Assembly (NCBI GenBank): GCA_020636005.1 | Contig: JACJYR010000001.1 | Span: 2,980,501-3,044,500, forward strand | From: Lewinellaceae bacterium | Lineage (GTDB): Bacteria; Bacteroidota; Bacteroidia; Chitinophagales; Saprospiraceae | Reading direction: 5' to 3' | DNA length: 64,000 nucleotides | Shown: positions 63,376-64,000 of the stretch, one piece after another | How positions within the stretch are numbered: the first letter of the stretch is position 1 | Layout of the letters: each line of letters opens with the position of its first letter | Program-made: the position numbers and the translations under genes | The notes under the pieces: model-generated | The model's input: only the letters and a program-made list of their open reading frames with translations | What the model was told of the DNA's origin: nothing | Databases searched by the model: none

Positions 63376-64000
63376 TAACTTATAGCATGGGAAGTCAGCC
63401 GGCATTTTACTTTGAGTATCTGGCGGATGTCCTCCAGGTCAACTTCATAGGGTTTATAAACAGTGCTGTTGTCGGAGATGAGGCGGATTTGGGTGGCTGC
63501 ATGGTCGTCCTTGATTTGTTGGATACGTTTGGCCACCACCACATCGGTGACTACCACATATACATTGTTGTCACGCAGCGGGTCGCCCCGTTCAAGCGGC
63601 TCGCACACGACCAGGTCGCCATTGGTAATGGTGGGGTACATGCTGTCGCCGTTGATCTCGAAAGCAATGAGGTTGCCCTCCAGGTTGGGGATGGAAAACT
63701 TGGGAAGCTCGGCCAGGTAGGCATCCTCGTGGTGTTCGAGGGCGTAGCCTGCCATGGCCCGGTTGGGCACCAGGGTGATATTGGCCCTGCCGCCAAAAAA
63801 GCGCTCGCCCAAAGAACGGGCGGGGATGGCCTCTCCGGCGCTGCTGCCTGTCCGGAACATGGCCTCGTTGAAGCCAAACATGTAGTTGGCATCTACTTCG
63901 TAGATTTCAAACAATTTGTGTAGTTGTTCGACGGTGATGTTGCGGTCGCCCTTCAGGATACTGTTGACAACATGGTTGTAGGTGCCAAGGTTTTTGGCAA
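63375..64000 (-). CDS. S24-family (LexA/CI-like) transcriptional repressor, 5' partial
   Basis: At least 208 residues, cut by the right edge at the N-terminal side. Upstream codons read LGTYNHVVNSILKGDRNITV and EQLHKLFEIYEVDANYMFG, an XRE/Cro-type helix-turn-helix in register with the C-terminal S24 domain. That domain has the catalytic Ser in INGDSMYPTITNGD and Lys in DVVVAKRI, as in LexA, UmuD and phage CI repressors that cleave themselves or dimerise. The Ala-Gly cleavage bond is not obvious, so autocleavage is uncertain; many Bacteroidota proteins of this type act as stress or phage-derived repressors. It is followed by the polytopic membrane-protein gene. Confidence 0.85.
   Translation of the reverse strand, partial: AKNLGTYNHVVNSILKGDRNITVEQLHKLFEIYEVDANYMFGFNEAMFRTGSSAGEAIPARSLGERFFGGRANITLVPNRAMAGYALEHHEDAYLAELPKFSIPNLEGNLIAFEINGDSMYPTITNGDLVVCEPLERGDPLRDNNVYVVVTDVVVAKRIQQIKDDHAATQIRLISDNSTVYKPYEVDLEDIRQILKVKCRLTSHAIS

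Overview
The window reads as chromosomal DNA of a Bacteroidota member, most likely a Saprospiraceae-like marine or sludge bacterium (inference). The support is: Bacteroidota-type promoters (TAnnTTTG, often with only a few bases between promoter and start codon) and no clear Shine-Dalgarno sites; type IX secretion (T9SS) C-terminal sorting domains on a subtilase and a GH53 galactanase; the T9SS regulator PorX and a PorD-type protein; and families largely confined to the phylum (DUF4292, DUF4407, DUF4834-like, DUF4835, DUF4837).

Layout. 1-4.1 kb: recG (cut by the left edge), rlmB, and a bifunctional-nuclease/UVR protein. 4.1-11.3 kb: a divergent block with a secreted subtilase and a membrane-anchored TPR-CHAT protease on the minus strand, and an ECF sigma factor overlapping a membrane TPR anti-sigma-like protein on the plus strand. 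11.4-17.2 kb: an acyl-CoA carboxylase beta subunit and a very large NtrY-like histidine kinase. 17.5-22.3 kb: an exported MORN-repeat metacaspase, a DUF4407 protein and the GH53 enzyme. 23-25 kb: porX and a SET-domain protein. 25-34.6 kb: cell-envelope and housekeeping genes (PBP4, HflX, EnvC-like, DUF4292 lipoprotein, RluA-type synthase, BatC-like TPR). 35-39.5 kb: stress and small-metabolite genes (DJ-1-like, DUF481, OsmC, SnoaL-like, F420-type reductase, bestrophin). 39.6-46.1 kb: a beta-barrel protein, recJ, and rplM-rpsI-rpsB-tsf-pyrH. 46.2-55.4 kb: comF, degQ-type protease, HD protein, DUF4837 lipoprotein, OmpH/Skp, an unusual tRNA-like RNA gene, then bamD-rpoZ-coaBC-porD. 55.4-60.3 kb: two insertion sequences flank a carboxynorspermidine synthase gene. 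60.6-64 kb: a CorC/HlyC-type protein, a polytopic membrane protein and an S24 repressor cut by the right edge.

Most unusual signals. (1) A self-contained transcription unit at 51.63-51.91 kb encodes a 167-nt RNA with tRNA-Leu-like acceptor, D and T arms, but about 96 nt where the short variable arm should be. (2) The sigma/anti-sigma pair facing two extracytoplasmic proteases suggests a proteolysis-gated sigma-factor pathway. (3) A palindromic intergenic repeat of about 113 bp occurs four times, and two unrelated insertion sequences have landed exactly in its hairpin loop. (4) A second, MITE-like repeat ends 22 bp before porX.

Functional assignments rest on motifs read by eye and family knowledge; no database search was run.
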